DNA from: Klebsiella oxytoca
Lineage (GTDB): Bacteria > Pseudomonadota > Gammaproteobacteria > Enterobacterales > Enterobacteriaceae
Length of the DNA stretch: 64,000 bases
Direction of reading: 5' to 3'
NCBI RefSeq assembly: GCF_009707385.1
Contig: NZ_CP046115.1
Location: 1,612,001 to 1,676,000, forward strand
Both the position numbers and the translations under genes were made by a program. The notes beneath the pieces are model-generated. The model searched no databases. It was given only the letters and a program-made list of their open reading frames with translations, and had not been told where the DNA came from. Positions 25,734 through 35,063 of this stretch are shown here, in pieces. Numbering within the stretch: the stretch's first letter is position 1; each line of letters begins with the position of its first letter.

Positions 25734-26144
25734 TTAACGGTGGAAATCGCCAGCGGCTTCCGGCTGGTATAGCAGCTCCAGTACTTCAAGATGCGTAGAG
25801 GTGCCGCCCGGTAATTCCCAGTGAATGGCGCTACCAACTTTAAGACCCAGCAGGGCTGCGCCCACCGGAGCCATAACCGATAATTGCGTGGTGCTATCCG
25901 TGACCTGTGCCGGGAAAACCAGCGTACGGGTGCGCTCTTCTCCGGTGGTTAAATCGCGAAATCTGACCTGGCTGTTCATGCTAACAACATCATGCGGCAT
26001 ATCTTCCGGAGCCAGCATCTGCGCGCGGTCAAGTTCGTCGTTTAATGCGTCCGCTACCGGGGAGTTGGCGAATGCTGGTTGTTCCAGCAGCCTGTCGATG
26101 CGCTCAGCATCGAGTTCATTAATAATGATTGCGGGTCTGGTCAT
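25734..26144 (-). CDS. rnk: Regulator of nucleoside diphosphate kinase Rnk
   Basis: 136 aa from ATG 26144 ([20 protein letters not shown]), the E. coli length. A GGAG ribosome site lies 6 nt upstream, better than the ATG at 26156. The C-terminal half is the GreA/GreB C-terminal fold ([25 protein letters not shown]), and the N-terminus is a short coiled coil. Rnk binds RNA polymerase near the secondary channel but lacks the Gre catalytic tip, so it competes with Gre factors and DksA. Confidence 0.95.
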   Translation of the reverse strand: MTRPAIIINELDAERIDRLLEQPAFANSPVADALNDELDRAQMLAPEDMPHDVVSMNSQVRFRDLTTGEERTRTLVFPAQVTDSTTQLSVMAPVGAALLGLKVGSAIHWELPGGTSTHLEVLELLYQPEAAGDFHR

Positions 26145-26299
26145 CTCATACTCCATGTTATCCAGGAACCTGTCCGTAAAAGAAAACCCTCACCGAAAAT
26201 GGCAAGGGTTAATGTCCTCTCATCATACTGAGACTTGATGGTGGTTTGAAGTGATTAAACGCACATTCATCAATGATCGATAGCTAAATCGTATGAAAT

Positions 26300-27094
26300 C
26301 TAATCGACCTTATCCAGCAGAAACTGTTTACCACAGTTTCCCGGATGGGGCTGCGGTAAGAATGAATTAGCCGATAAAGGCTCATTGATCGCCGCGGATT
26401 TAATGGAGATTTGTATCTCAGTCAGATAGGCGGGATTACCGTTACAGGTTAACTTGAACGCTTTAACGCTCTGTTTTCCATAGGACTGAGCGACCGCGGC
26501 GTTGAACTCATCCCGACTAACGGTTTGCCCATAGTGTTTCGCCAGAAAAGCGCCAGTCGTGCTTTGTTTAATCTCGCTGTTCAGGCGCACCATGGTACCG
26601 AAATAGTTATCAGGATCGAAACCAAAGCAAACGCCATGCTTGGCGTATTCATAACGCTCAAGACATGAATTGCCGCCGGAGCCAGGCATGACCCCATTGA
26701 GTTTGTTTGCCATTTCCAGCGATAGGCCGGTTTCAGCCGCCCGACATTTTTGCCCGGCTTTCGCCTCAGGCATATTGGGGATGGGGCGGGTTGCGCAGCC
26801 AAAACGCATCCAGCGGCGTTCATCTACGCCGCGTGCGGCGATAGACCGGGGTAAGCTCGGCCACAGGCCATGAACGGTCAGAAAATCGGCTTTATTGCTG
26901 CGTTCTTGCTGCAGGCGGCACTCTTCCGGCTCGCTGCGGTTTCGCTCTTGCATGCTTTGGCAGAACCCGGTTTGCCAGGAGAGGGCGAGTACGTAGCGGT
27001 CAAAATCGCCGTATTGCGTTGCGATCAGCGGATCTGCGCTGGCCTGGGTGGCGCCCAGCAAAAGAACAATGGCGACGTAATCCTTCCTGAACAT
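26300..27094 (-). CDS. rna: Periplasmic ribonuclease I
   Basis: 264-aa RNase T2-family endonuclease that cleaves RNA without sequence preference in the periplasm. Both active-site motifs are present, VHGLWPSLP (CAS I) and EYAKHGVCFG (CAS II), with cysteines for the disulfides. The signal peptide ends at about ATQASA-DPL. I start at 27094 (MFRKDYVAIVLLLGA), which has AGGA 6 nt upstream; the ATG at 27112 lacks a ribosome site. Confidence 0.95.
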   Translation of the reverse strand: MFRKDYVAIVLLLGATQASADPLIATQYGDFDRYVLALSWQTGFCQSMQERNRSEPEECRLQQERSNKADFLTVHGLWPSLPRSIAARGVDERRWMRFGCATRPIPNMPEAKAGQKCRAAETGLSLEMANKLNGVMPGSGGNSCLERYEYAKHGVCFGFDPDNYFGTMVRLNSEIKQSTTGAFLAKHYGQTVSRDEFNAAVAQSYGKQSVKAFKLTCNGNPAYLTEIQISIKSAAINEPLSANSFLPQPHPGNCGKQFLLDKVD

Positions 27095-27144
27095 TTTTAT
27101 TCCTGATGACAACTGGTCATTAATAACATTAGGTTATTAAAGCA

Positions 27145-27172
27145 CAAAAAAGGCGCCAGCAGGCGCCTTTTC
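27145..27172. terminator. Intrinsic terminator of dcuC
   Basis: AAAAGGCGCC-TGCT-GGCGCCTTTT, read on the minus strand and continuing TTTTTTGTGC, gives a strong hairpin with a U-run 15 bp after the dcuC stop. The A-rich opposite flank makes it nearly symmetrical. Confidence 0.88.
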
Positions 27173-27186
27173 ACCAGGTTTCTCCG

Positions 27187-28560
27187 CTAGCGGATTGCGC
27201 TGCCGGGTACCAGAACTTCGGTGGCGATAATAACAACTAATAAACCGACCAGAACCGGAACAGAAGTGCGTTTTACTACTTCGAACGGTGAAATTTTTGC
27301 CATCCCGGCCACGGCGACAACAACGCCGGATACCGGGGAAATGGTTCGACCAAGGTTGGAGGCCTGCAGCATCGGAATAGACAGATAAGCCGGATTGATG
27401 CCGGAAGAGTGCGCCAGTTTAGGGATCATCTCAACGAAGGCATAGAATGGGGCGTTACCGGAGCCGGTAGTCATTGCCGCCAGCATGGTCAGGATCACCA
27501 GCACCAGCATCAGGATAATACTGGCGGAACCGAATGAAGTCGCGATGGAAATCAGGCCGTTGATAAAGCCTATGGTGCTCAGACCCTGAGCAAAGACGCC
27601 GGCGGCCACCAGCAGCATTACCACGCCTGCAAAAGCGTCAGCCATGCCGCGATACGCCGCTTCCAGCCCATTAAATACATTTTTGGTGTTAAAGCCGCGG
27701 CAGAATTCCAGGACCGCCGCCAGCAGCATGCAGAGAACGAGAATGGTGATAATGTGCAGCTCCGGACCCCATTTGCCGTCGAAAATCAGTACCCCGATGA
27801 TCGGTGTAAAAGGCAGAATGGCGTAAAAAGCGGGGGCGGTGGTGGTTATCTCGTTCACATCGAGCATTTCATGGGCGACATTTTCTTTTTTATCCAGGTA
27901 ACGCTGCCAGAAAAAGTGAGCAATCGCCATGCTGACAATGGCCACAATTGAGATGGGCAGAGTGGTTTTAAAGGCAAAATCAATCAACGGCATTTCGGCC
28001 GCTTTGGCGGCGAGGACCACATCTCCGGAAGTTGGAGAGAGAATTATCGCCGCGGGAGAGGCGCAAATAGCCGCGGCGGCACCGCGGCTGATGCCTACGT
28101 TGACCATGACCGGGAATAGCGTTGCCATCAGCAGTACGCCCAGACCGGTGGCCGAGGAGACCGCCAGCGACATCAGGCAGGCCACAAAATAAGCGGCGAT
28201 CATCAGTAGATAGGGGGAGTTAATATAGCGCAGCGGTTTTGAGGCCAGCTTCACCACCATATCATTGGCGCCGATATGCGTCATATAGGTCGCGAAGCCG
28301 CAGAGCATCATAATCATCATGCCGAGGTCGCCGCCGCGGCTCATGAGCAGTATTTTAATATATTCAACAATATCGGTAGCGGAATAACCGGTGCTCTTCG
28401 CGTCGCCAGGTAAAATCTTATGTCCCATTAGCGCACTGGCGATAAGTAATACTAAGCCACCGACGAACAGAACGCCGGTGGCGGAATAGCCTTTAATGAT
28501 GTAGCGGGCGACGCCCACAATGACTACAATCCCAATAAGGATCTCTACTAGCGTAAGCAT
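27187..28560 (-). CDS. dcuC: Anaerobic C4-dicarboxylate transporter DcuC
   Basis: 457-aa inner-membrane carrier with about 12 hydrophobic segments, of the DcuC/DcuD family. In E. coli it exports succinate during fumarate respiration and fermentation. Conserved stretches such as TGLGVLLMATLFPVMV and SPTSGDVVLAAKAAEMP are visible. E. coli DcuC is 461 aa. An FNR-like site lies about 105 bp upstream of the start. It is divergent from pagP. Confidence 0.95.
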   Translation of the reverse strand: MLTLVEILIGIVVIVGVARYIIKGYSATGVLFVGGLVLLIASALMGHKILPGDAKSTGYSATDIVEYIKILLMSRGGDLGMMIMMLCGFATYMTHIGANDMVVKLASKPLRYINSPYLLMIAAYFVACLMSLAVSSATGLGVLLMATLFPVMVNVGISRGAAAAICASPAAIILSPTSGDVVLAAKAAEMPLIDFAFKTTLPISIVAIVSMAIAHFFWQRYLDKKENVAHEMLDVNEITTTAPAFYAILPFTPIIGVLIFDGKWGPELHIITILVLCMLLAAVLEFCRGFNTKNVFNGLEAAYRGMADAFAGVVMLLVAAGVFAQGLSTIGFINGLISIATSFGSASIILMLVLVILTMLAAMTTGSGNAPFYAFVEMIPKLAHSSGINPAYLSIPMLQASNLGRTISPVSGVVVAVAGMAKISPFEVVKRTSVPVLVGLLVVIIATEVLVPGSAIR

Positions 28561-28658
28561 TCTCTAACTCCCAGACCATAAATCCAAAGAATCTGCTGAT
28601 AAATAAAGCGAAGATAAAATTAAGTGAGCGAATGTGCCTAAAAAACGGGCAAAACTCG

Positions 28659-28672
28659 CTGATGCAAATCAA
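28659..28672. promoter_or_regulatory. FNR-like box upstream of dcuC
   Basis: CTGAT-GCAA-ATCAA matches the FNR palindrome TTGAT-N4-ATCAA at 9 of 10 positions. Activation at about -41 would place the dcuC start site near 28624, about 65 nt before the ATG. Anaerobic FNR control of dcuC is known in E. coli. Confidence 0.6.
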
Positions 28673-28780
28673 TAAATCGATGAGAATCCCTGCGCGGCGC
28701 TAAAAGCTTTGGGTAGTGAAAGGTAAGGGGAGAGGGGTTTCGGATTTTTGTAGCGCGCAAATCAAGAGTTTGCCTAATTT

Positions 28781-28797
28781 TGTTAAGGTAATATTAA
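28781..28797 (+). promoter_or_regulatory. PhoP box of pagP
   Basis: TGTTAA-GGTAA-TATTAA fits the PhoP direct repeat TGTTTA-N5-TGTTTA (5 of 6 and 4 of 6). A -10-like TATCTT (28810-28815) follows 12 bp later, the canonical spacing for PhoP-activated promoters. This suits pagP, which is PhoPQ-regulated in Salmonella and E. coli. Confidence 0.6.
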
Positions 28798-28849
28798 GAT
28801 TATATTTGCTATCTTACTCCGCTTTAAAAATGAGACTGGTAATAGAAAA

Positions 28850-29425
28850 GTGTTAACGCTACGTCGATCTACATGGTTTTTTCTTGGATATTTGGGCCTG
28901 TTGCTCTCATCAACTTCAGCTAGCGCATCGTTTAGTTCGACGCTTCGCGACGGTTACAATACGCTGAGTGATAACGTTGCACAGACCTGGAACGAGCCTG
29001 AGCACTACGATCTTTATATCCCAGCAGTGACCTGGCATGCCCGTTTCGCCTATGACAAAGAGAAAACTGACAAGTACAACGAGCGCCCGTGGGGGGCCGG
29101 CTTCGGCGTGTCTCGCTGGGATGATAAAGGCAACTGGCATGGCATTTATCTTATGGCTTTCAAGGACTCGTTTAATAAATGGGAGCCTATCGGCGGCTAT
29201 GGCTGGGAGAAAACCTGGCGCCCGTTAGCGGATGATAATTTCCATATTGGCCTGGGCTACACTCTTGGCGTAACGGCGCGTGATAACTGGAACTATATCC
29301 CGCTTCCTGTCGTGCTGCCTTTAGCTTCCATCGGTTACGGTCCGGCAACCTTCCAGATGACCTATATCCCGGGTACCTATAACAACGGTAACGTTTACTT
29401 TGCATGGGCTCGCATTCAGTTTTGA
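28850..29425 (+). CDS. pagP: Lipid A palmitoyltransferase PagP
   Basis: 191 aa starting with GTG at 28850; no in-frame ATG gives the signal peptide. It is an outer-membrane 8-strand barrel that moves palmitate from phospholipid to lipid A. The mature part is very close to E. coli Pag[21 protein letters not shown] holds the catalytic histidine, and [11 protein letters not shown] holds the Asp-Ser pair. The C-terminal [11 protein letters not shown] is a typical barrel end with terminal Phe. A PhoP box lies upstream. The gene is isolated between divergent dcuC and cspE. Confidence 0.96.
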   Translation: MLTLRRSTWFFLGYLGLLLSSTSASASFSSTLRDGYNTLSDNVAQTWNEPEHYDLYIPAVTWHARFAYDKEKTDKYNERPWGAGFGVSRWDDKGNWHGIYLMAFKDSFNKWEPIGGYGWEKTWRPLADDNFHIGLGYTLGVTARDNWNYIPLPVVLPLASIGYGPATFQMTYIPGTYNNGNVYFAWARIQF

Positions 29426-29620
29426 GGCGATTTTACATAGCTATAAAAGAGATAAGCGGACTGTCTTGTGGAAAAACAAAGACTAAAGTACACCTTGCAG
29501 AAAAAGATAGAGACTTTTATCACTTTTTAGCAAAGTTGCGCTGGACAAAAGGTATCACAATTGGTGTACTGATGCCTGACACAGTATTAGTGTCGATTTT
29601 TTCATATAAAGGTAATTTTG

Positions 29621-29830
29621 ATGTCTAAGATTAAAGGTAACGTTAAGTGGTTTAATGAGTCCAAAGGATTCGGTTTCATTACTCCGGAAGATGGCAGCAA
29701 AGATGTATTCGTACATTTCTCTGCAATCCAGTCCAACGGTTTCAAAACTCTGGCTGAAGGTCAGCGCGTAGAGTTCGAAATCACTAACGGTGCCAAAGGC
29801 CCTTCTGCTGCAAACGTAATGCCTATCTAA
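29621..29830 (+). CDS. cspE: Cold shock-like protein CspE
   Basis: 69-aa single cold-shock domain, nearly identical to E. coli CspE. RNA-binding motifs RNP1 (KGFGFI) and RNP2 (VFVHF) are intact. It binds single-stranded RNA, melts hairpins and antiterminates. ATG at 29621 is the start ([13 protein letters not shown]), with AAAGG 8 nt upstream. A leader of up to about 190 nt follows pagP and holds no other gene. It ends in a strong terminator. Confidence 0.97.
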   Translation: MSKIKGNVKWFNESKGFGFITPEDGSKDVFVHFSAIQSNGFKTLAEGQRVEFEITNGAKGPSAANVMPI

Positions 29831-29850
29831 GCAACGCGTCAGTAGAATAT

Positions 29851-29879
29851 AAAAACCCGCTCATAGCGGGTTTTTTTTT
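29851..29879. terminator. Bidirectional terminator between cspE and crcB
   Basis: AAAAACCCGC (29851-29860), loop TCATA, GCGGG (29866-29870) and nine T. The A-run and T-run on both flanks let it end cspE on the plus strand and crcB on the minus strand. Confidence 0.92.
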
Positions 29880-29887
29880 GCCTGTAG

Positions 29888-30277
29888 TTAGCGGCTGGCG
29901 GCATGAGAAAACAGCCAGAACGCGGCGGCCGTCATGGCAAATGAGCCTAATAAGTTGACGACGATATTCAGCAAGGCCCAGCTAAAGCGCCCCTGCTGCA
30001 GAAGAAACACTACTTCGGCGGAAAAAGTGGAGAAGGTTGTCAGTCCGCCGCAAAAGCCGGTGGTGATAAGCAGTTTCCACATTGGATCGACATCCGTCAG
30101 GCGATTAAACCAGGCGAGGCCGGCACCAATAATAAATGCTCCTAACAGGTTAGCAGTGAGAGTGCCGATGGGAATAGCATGATGCACAGGATTAAACTTC
30201 ATACCCAGCCACCAGCGCAAAACGCTGCCGGTGCCGCCGCCAAGAAACACAGCTAAAAGGAGTTGCAACACGGTCAT
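29888..30277 (-). CDS. crcB: Fluoride ion channel CrcB/Fluc
   Basis: 129-aa, four-helix membrane protein that forms a dual-topology dimeric channel exporting fluoride. Family motifs [13 protein letters not shown] near the N-terminus and [17 protein letters not shown] (about residues 70-86) are present. E. coli CrcB is 127 aa; a GTG two codons downstream of the ATG would give exactly that length and either start may be used. No fluoride-riboswitch fold was recognised in the short upstream gap. Confidence 0.95.
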   Translation of the reverse strand: MTVLQLLLAVFLGGGTGSVLRWWLGMKFNPVHHAIPIGTLTANLLGAFIIGAGLAWFNRLTDVDPMWKLLITTGFCGGLTTFSTFSAEVVFLLQQGRFSWALLNIVVNLLGSFAMTAAAFWLFSHAASR

Positions 30278-30362
30278 TCCCTGTTTATTGATTAAGACTA
30301 AACTTCGAGTGTAGCGCGCGAAATACCTTGCTGGCTATGAATTACCTGACGGGAGAGAAAAG

Positions 30363-31151
30363 ATGCTTGTTGCCGCCGGACAATTTGCCGTAACGCCGGA
30401 ATGGACGGTTAATGCCCGGACCTGCGTTGGCCTGATGCGCCAGGCGTCGGGGCGGGGAGCAACGCTTCTGGTGCTGCCAGAGGCATTACTCGCGCGAGAT
30501 GATAACGATGCGGATTTATCGGTTAAATCGGCCCAGCCCCTGGATGGCGGATTTCTACAGCCTCTGCTTGCGGAAAGCGAAAGTAACTCGTTGACCACGG
30601 TGTTAACCCTGCACGTGCCTTCAGGTGAGGGGAGGGCAACGAATACGCTGGTGGCTTTACGCGGGGGGAAGATTATTGCGCAATACCAGAAGCTGCATCT
30701 TTATGATGCTTTCAGTATGCAGGAGTCCCGGCTGGTTGATGCCGGGCGGCAAATTCCGCCGCTTATTGAGGTGGATGGAATGCGCGTTGGGTTGATGACC
30801 TGCTACGATTTACGTTTCCCGGAGCTGGCGCTCTCGTTAGCGCTCAGCGGCGCCCAAATCATCGTGTTGCCCACCGCGTGGGTAAATGGAGCGCTGAAGG
30901 AGCATCACTGGGCGACGCTATTAGCAGCGCGCGCGTTAGATACAACCTGTTATATTGTCGCAGCAGGCGAGTGTGGAACGCGTAATATTGGTCTGAGCCG
31001 TATTGTCGATCCGTTAGGGACGACGCTTGCCGGAGCGGGAGAGCTGCCGCAGTTGATTTTTGCCGAGGTTTCAGCTGATTATATTCAGCAGGTCCGGGAG
31101 CGCCTGCCGGTGCTGCAGAATCGTCGCTTTGCGCCACCGCAATTATTATGA
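30363..31151 (+). CDS. ybeM: Nitrilase-family amidase YbeM (deaminated glutathione amidase type)
   Basis: 262-aa carbon-nitrogen hydrolase with the full Glu-Lys-Cys triad: glutamate in [10 protein letters not shown], lysine in [10 protein letters not shown], cysteine in [10 protein letters not shown]. The Nit1-like family hydrolyses deaminated glutathione, a side product of transaminases, as metabolite repair. E. coli K-12 carries a shortened ybeM, whereas this copy appears complete. A GGGAGAGAAAAG ribosome site precedes the ATG. It is followed by tatE in the same direction. Confidence 0.92.
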   Translation: MLVAAGQFAVTPEWTVNARTCVGLMRQASGRGATLLVLPEALLARDDNDADLSVKSAQPLDGGFLQPLLAESESNSLTTVLTLHVPSGEGRATNTLVALRGGKIIAQYQKLHLYDAFSMQESRLVDAGRQIPPLIEVDGMRVGLMTCYDLRFPELALSLALSGAQIIVLPTAWVNGALKEHHWATLLAARALDTTCYIVAAGECGTRNIGLSRIVDPLGTTLAGAGELPQLIFAEVSADYIQQVRERLPVLQNRRFAPPQLL

Positions 31152-31278
31152 CGTTTTTTTAAACAAGGCTTGATTCACCTTGTTACAGATTGCTATTGTG
31201 TCCGCGCGTCAAATAGCCGTTAATTGTATACGTGTATAATGGCGTATTCGCAGCTTGTATGAGAGAAGAAGGTTAGCT

Positions 31279-31482
31279 ATGGGTGAGATTAGTATTACCA
31301 AACTGCTGGTAGTTGCAGCACTAATTATCTTAGTGTTTGGTACCAAAAAGTTACGCACGCTGGGTGGAGACCTGGGCTCGGCTATCAAAGGCTTTAAAAA
31401 AGCTATGAGCGATGACGACGATAGCGCGAAGAAGGCCAGTGCTGAAGAGGCTCCGGCACAGAAGCTCTCTCATAAAGAGTAA
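31279..31482 (+). CDS. tatE: Sec-independent translocase subunit TatE
   Basis: 67 aa, as in E. coli. It has one N-terminal membrane helix ([16 protein letters not shown]), the FGTKKL hinge, an amphipathic helix ([15 protein letters not shown]) and an acidic tail ending LSHKE. It is a TatA paralogue that can join the twin-arginine translocase pore. ATG 31279 is chosen by homology; the open frame from 31255 adds eight unrelated residues. A -10-like TATAAT is at 31235. Confidence 0.96.
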   Translation: MGEISITKLLVVAALIILVFGTKKLRTLGGDLGSAIKGFKKAMSDDDDSAKKASAEEAPAQKLSHKE

Positions 31483-31542
31483 TTCGCGACGGGTTTCCTG
31501 CTAAAGGAGACTCGCTACCGATGGATGAACCACGTCGGCAAA

Positions 31543-31575
31543 GAGGCTGCAGCGATAACGCTGCGGCCTCTTTTT
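31543..31575 (+). terminator. Intrinsic terminator of tatE
   Basis: GAGGCTGCAGCG (31543-31554), loop ATAA, CGCTGCGGCCTC (31559-31570) with one bulge on each arm, then TTTTT. It lies 60 bp after the tatE stop. Confidence 0.85.
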
Positions 31576-31704
31576 GTAATCGGCACGCTTTCTGCTGAAA
31601 AATATGCAACCAACTGTTACCGCGTTGGGCTTTTAATTGAACAGATGAATGACAAGAGTGAAGGGACCGCAGCGTTATAAATAACGCCGCGGTTGAAGCA
31701 GGGA

Positions 31705-32670
31705 TTACTTCACTTCCATGCCTTTAGCCTGGAGGTCAGCATGATAGGACGAACGAACGAATGGCCCGCAGGCGGCGTGGGTAAAGCCCATTGCCATTGC
31801 TTCTGCTTTCATCTCTTCGAATTCGTCAGGGCTAACGTAGCGCTGTACCGGCAGGTGGTGGCGGCTCGGTTGCAAATACTGGCCTAACGTCAGCATCGTC
31901 ACACCATGACGGCGCAGATCGCGCATAACTTCAATGATTTCCGCGTTGGTTTCGCCTAAACCAACCATCAGACCTGATTTAGTCGGGAGCTCGGGATGCG
32001 CTTCTTTAAAACGTTCCAGCAGCTTCAGAGACCAGTTGTAGTCTGCCCCTGGGCGAACCTGGCGATAGAGGCGCGGTACGTTTTCCAGATTATGGTTAAA
32101 TACATCCGGCGGCGTGGCCTGGAGAATCTCCAGCGCACGATCCATACGGCCGCGGAAGTCCGGCACCAGAGTTTCAATTTTAATCGTTGGGCTTTTTTCG
32201 CGGATTGCGCTGATGCAGTCGGCAAAATGCTGAGCGCCGCCATCGCGCAGATCGTCGCGATCCACGGAAGTCACTACGACATAGCGCAGGGCCATATCAG
32301 CAATGGTTTGCGCCAGCTTTTGCGGCTCATTGGCATCAGGCGCGACCGGACGGCCGTGGGCAACATCGCAAAATGGGCAACGACGGGTACAGATGGCGCC
32401 CAGGATCATAAAGGTTGCCGTTCCGTGGTTAAAACATTCCGCGAGGTTAGGGCAAGAGGCTTCTTCGCACACGGAGTGCAGGCCGTTCTTACGCATCGCT
32501 GCCTTGATCCCCTGGATACGGGACGAGTCAGCCGGAAGTTTGATTTTCATCCATTCCGGTTTTCTGAGCAGAGCTTCACGCTCAGTTGCCACGTTTTTCA
32601 CCGGGATAAGGGCCATTTTATCGGCGTCGCGGTATTTAACACCGCGTTCCATCACAATGGGTTTACTCAT
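31705..32670 (-). CDS. lipA: Lipoyl synthase
   Basis: 321-aa radical-SAM enzyme, the E. coli length, that inserts two sulfur atoms into octanoyl-carrier proteins to make lipoate. The radical-SAM cluster is CTRRCPFC. The auxiliary, sacrificed cluster uses the cysteines of [14 protein letters not shown], and the C-terminal RSSYHAD serine ligand is present. It works after LipB, encoded about 1.3 kb upstream on the same strand with ybeF between, as in E. coli. Confidence 0.97.
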   Translation of the reverse strand: MSKPIVMERGVKYRDADKMALIPVKNVATEREALLRKPEWMKIKLPADSSRIQGIKAAMRKNGLHSVCEEASCPNLAECFNHGTATFMILGAICTRRCPFCDVAHGRPVAPDANEPQKLAQTIADMALRYVVVTSVDRDDLRDGGAQHFADCISAIREKSPTIKIETLVPDFRGRMDRALEILQATPPDVFNHNLENVPRLYRQVRPGADYNWSLKLLERFKEAHPELPTKSGLMVGLGETNAEIIEVMRDLRRHGVTMLTLGQYLQPSRHHLPVQRYVSPDEFEEMKAEAMAMGFTHAACGPFVRSSYHADLQAKGMEVK

Positions 32671-32850
32671 AGCGTGCGTGTTCCAGTTGCGAGTGACGAA
32701 GGAAAGCGAATCAATTCAAGTAAATGTTGCATTTATCAACTATTTTTGAATTAAACGCAGGCAGTATACCATTGATACGGGGCATAAAGCAGCCTGATGG
32801 CCGGGCAAATTGTAAAATAGTTGTTGGTTTCTGCTTTTCCCTCCCGTGCC

Positions 32851-33810
32851 TTATTGATTAAAAGCCTGACGAATAGCTTCAACAATCTCTTTCAATAAGG
32901 GGTCCTGTACGCTGAGCTTGTTATAGTGCAGCGTAATGTCAATTTTTTCTTCCCGTAGAGGGGAATAATCAAGCAATGTTAAAGGCCAGATCTTCTCGAC
33001 CAGGGAAAACATCCCCGAGGTAATCAGTCCCAGCATGTCGCTCTCACTGACCAGCGCAGCTTGAGTTAACAAATTGTAGCTGCTGAACCCGCAGCGACGT
33101 TCGCCGAGATGCTCCTGCAGACGACGCAGGATAGTCGTATAACGTTGGCCCTCAGGCTGCAGCAGCGCGAATTCATATTGACGAAGGTTATCTGAGGTCG
33201 CCGGTACCGCCAGGGCGGGATGGTTTGCCCGACAGAAAATATGCACGCTGTCCTGAAATAGCACATGGTGCGTAATCGTTCTCCCGCTGTGGGGAAAACT
33301 ATCGATCAGAAGGTCAACCTGACGCTGGTTTAACTGGCTGACGGCGTCGACGATGGCAATATTGTGCAACAAAACCTGGGGGAAAACGGTCCGCAGTTTT
33401 TTGTTGATAATCGGCATGATTAAGGCGCCAATAGCCGGAGGCGTGGCAATAGTAATCACCCGCTCACTATGCGTATTTCCGGTTAAATCCAGGGCGTTGA
33501 GAAATGCCGCCATTCCCTGACTAATATGTGTATGAAGATGGGTGGCATAGGCTGTTGGCGTTACGCCCTGGCCTTTGCGAATAAAAAGCGGGTCGGGGAA
33601 GAGAGCACGCAGTTTGTTGATTGACTGACTAATTGCCGACGGGGTGATATTAAGTACTTTGGCTGCGTTGACGATCCCTTTATGGACGTAAACCGCTTCA
33701 AAAATAGTGAGTAAATTAAGGTCTATATTGCGCAGAATGCGAAACATCTGCCGATTGTGTTGAGCGTCAAGCCGATCGGTTGGTTCTGCCTGAGAGTTAT
33801 TTTCGTCCAC
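32851..33810 (-). CDS. ybeF: LysR-type transcriptional regulator YbeF
   Basis: 319 aa with the LysR helix-turn-helix (NIDLNLLTIFEAVYVHKGIV, then NAAKVLNITPSAISQSINKLR) and a ligand-binding domain. It is the counterpart of E. coli YbeF (317 aa), between lipA and lipB in both. The N-terminal 20 or so residues (MDENNSQAEPTDR) are less conserved and the real start could be slightly downstream. The effector and targets are unknown. Confidence 0.9.
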   Translation of the reverse strand: MDENNSQAEPTDRLDAQHNRQMFRILRNIDLNLLTIFEAVYVHKGIVNAAKVLNITPSAISQSINKLRALFPDPLFIRKGQGVTPTAYATHLHTHISQGMAAFLNALDLTGNTHSERVITIATPPAIGALIMPIINKKLRTVFPQVLLHNIAIVDAVSQLNQRQVDLLIDSFPHSGRTITHHVLFQDSVHIFCRANHPALAVPATSDNLRQYEFALLQPEGQRYTTILRRLQEHLGERRCGFSSYNLLTQAALVSESDMLGLITSGMFSLVEKIWPLTLLDYSPLREEKIDITLHYNKLSVQDPLLKEIVEAIRQAFNQ

Positions 33811-33949
33811 TCTGTATTTCCGCTGGTGATGATTAACACCATTATAGCGGCGGCATTTCTTTTATTAGTGATAATAGATTGCAAATATTAAGGCTGAATT
33901 TACCGCGAGCGATACCGGTGGCGTCCCGCGCTAACGGGACGCCATGGCG

Positions 33950-34594
33950 CTAGCGCGATTGTATATACTCAAACGGTGGGTTGTTCAGTAAGGCCAGCAG
34001 ATTAGCTACCAGCCGAGGCGAAACGGTATTCGTCTGGGCATCGGGCTGCCACTGACGCATCTGCGTCATCTCCATTCCGGCATAGCCGCATGGGTTAATC
34101 CGCTGGAAAGGAGACAGATCCATGTTGATATTCAGCGCCAGGCCATGGAATGAGCAGCCTTGGCGGATACGTAAGCCCAGAGAGCAGATTTTCCGATCGC
34201 CCACGTAGACGCCGGGCGCATCCGCGCGCGGGTGCGATTCTATAGCATATTCCGCCAGGGTATTAACGACGGTTTGCTCCAGCAGAGTGACCAGCTCACG
34301 TACGCCCAGCTTACGGCGTTTCAGGTTCAGCAGAACATACATCACCTGCTGCCCCGGTCCATGATAGGTGACCTGTCCGCCGCGATCGCTCTGGATAACC
34401 GGTATTTCGCCGGGAACCAGAACATGCTCGGCTTTTCCGGCCTGGCCCTGAGTGAACACCGGATGATGTTCAACCAGCCAGATTTCATCCAGGGTGGCGT
34501 CGTCGCGGGTGTCGGTAAATTCATGCATTGCCTGCGAGACAGGTTCGTAAGGTTGCAGGCCGAGCTGGCGGATGAGAATTTTATTGTGCTGCAA
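33950..34594 (-). CDS. lipB: Octanoyltransferase LipB
   Basis: 214-aa enzyme that moves octanoate from acyl carrier protein to lipoyl domains. The conserved [12 protein letters not shown] motif and the catalytic Cys-Lys pair ([10 protein letters not shown] and CSFHGLALN region) are visible. The start codon is TTG at 34594: GGAG lies 8 nt upstream and no in-frame ATG or GTG gives the conserved N-terminus ([15 protein letters not shown]). E. coli LipB is 213 aa. Confidence 0.95.
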   Translation of the reverse strand: MQHNKILIRQLGLQPYEPVSQAMHEFTDTRDDATLDEIWLVEHHPVFTQGQAGKAEHVLVPGEIPVIQSDRGGQVTYHGPGQQVMYVLLNLKRRKLGVRELVTLLEQTVVNTLAEYAIESHPRADAPGVYVGDRKICSLGLRIRQGCSFHGLALNINMDLSPFQRINPCGYAGMEMTQMRQWQPDAQTNTVSPRLVANLLALLNNPPFEYIQSR

Positions 34595-34693
34595 AACAAC
34601 GTCTCCGCAGAGAGAGAATAACTTGTGGCAGCGAGTATATCACAGCGAGAAACAGAGAATGACCCGGCGTAGAACCGGGTCAGAGGAAGAGAT

Positions 34694-34957
34694 TTACAGC
34701 ACCATCCGTACGATTTCAATATTACCCAGCTCTTCGTACAGGGTTTCTACCTGCTCAATATGGGTGGCATTGATGGTAATAGAGACAGAGTGGTAGTTGC
34801 CTTTGCTGCTGGGTTTTACCGTCGGAGAGTAATCACCTGGTGCATGGCGCTGTACCACTTCAACCACCTGGTCAACCAGCTCCGGCAACGCCTGACCCAT
34901 TACTTTGTAGGTAAATGGAGTAGGGAATTCAAGCAGTTCGTTAAGTTTGGTTTTCAT
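34694..34957 (-). CDS. ybeD: Conserved small protein YbeD (DUF493)
   Basis: 87 aa from ATG 34957 ([20 protein letters not shown]), the E. coli length. It has a ferredoxin-like ACT-resembling fold by family. The upstream frame to 34996 runs through the dacA terminator, so it is excluded. It lies between dacA and lipB, and a role in lipoate or cell-wall regulation has been suggested only from context. Function is unknown. Confidence 0.93.
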   Translation of the reverse strand: MKTKLNELLEFPTPFTYKVMGQALPELVDQVVEVVQRHAPGDYSPTVKPSSKGNYHSVSITINATHIEQVETLYEELGNIEIVRMVL

Positions 34958-34985
34958 GTCAGCTCCGGTGTTACAACAAAAAATA

Positions 34986-35012
34986 ATAACTCCCACGACG
35001 TGTGGGAGTTAT
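34986..35012 (-). terminator. Intrinsic terminator of dacA
   Basis: On the minus strand ATAACTCCCAC and GTGGGAGTTAT form an 11-bp stem with a five-base loop, followed by a T-rich run (TATTTTTTG). It sits 50 bp beyond the dacA stop and upstream of ybeD. Confidence 0.85.
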
Positions 35013-35063
35013 CAGGATAACTAGTATATGGGGATGTAAATCACACTTTCAAGTGTTCGATTT

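Noticed and set aside
29404..29628. 74-codon frame between pagP and cspE
   Set aside because: Starts inside pagP, ends in cspE, with poor composition; the region is better read as the cspE leader.
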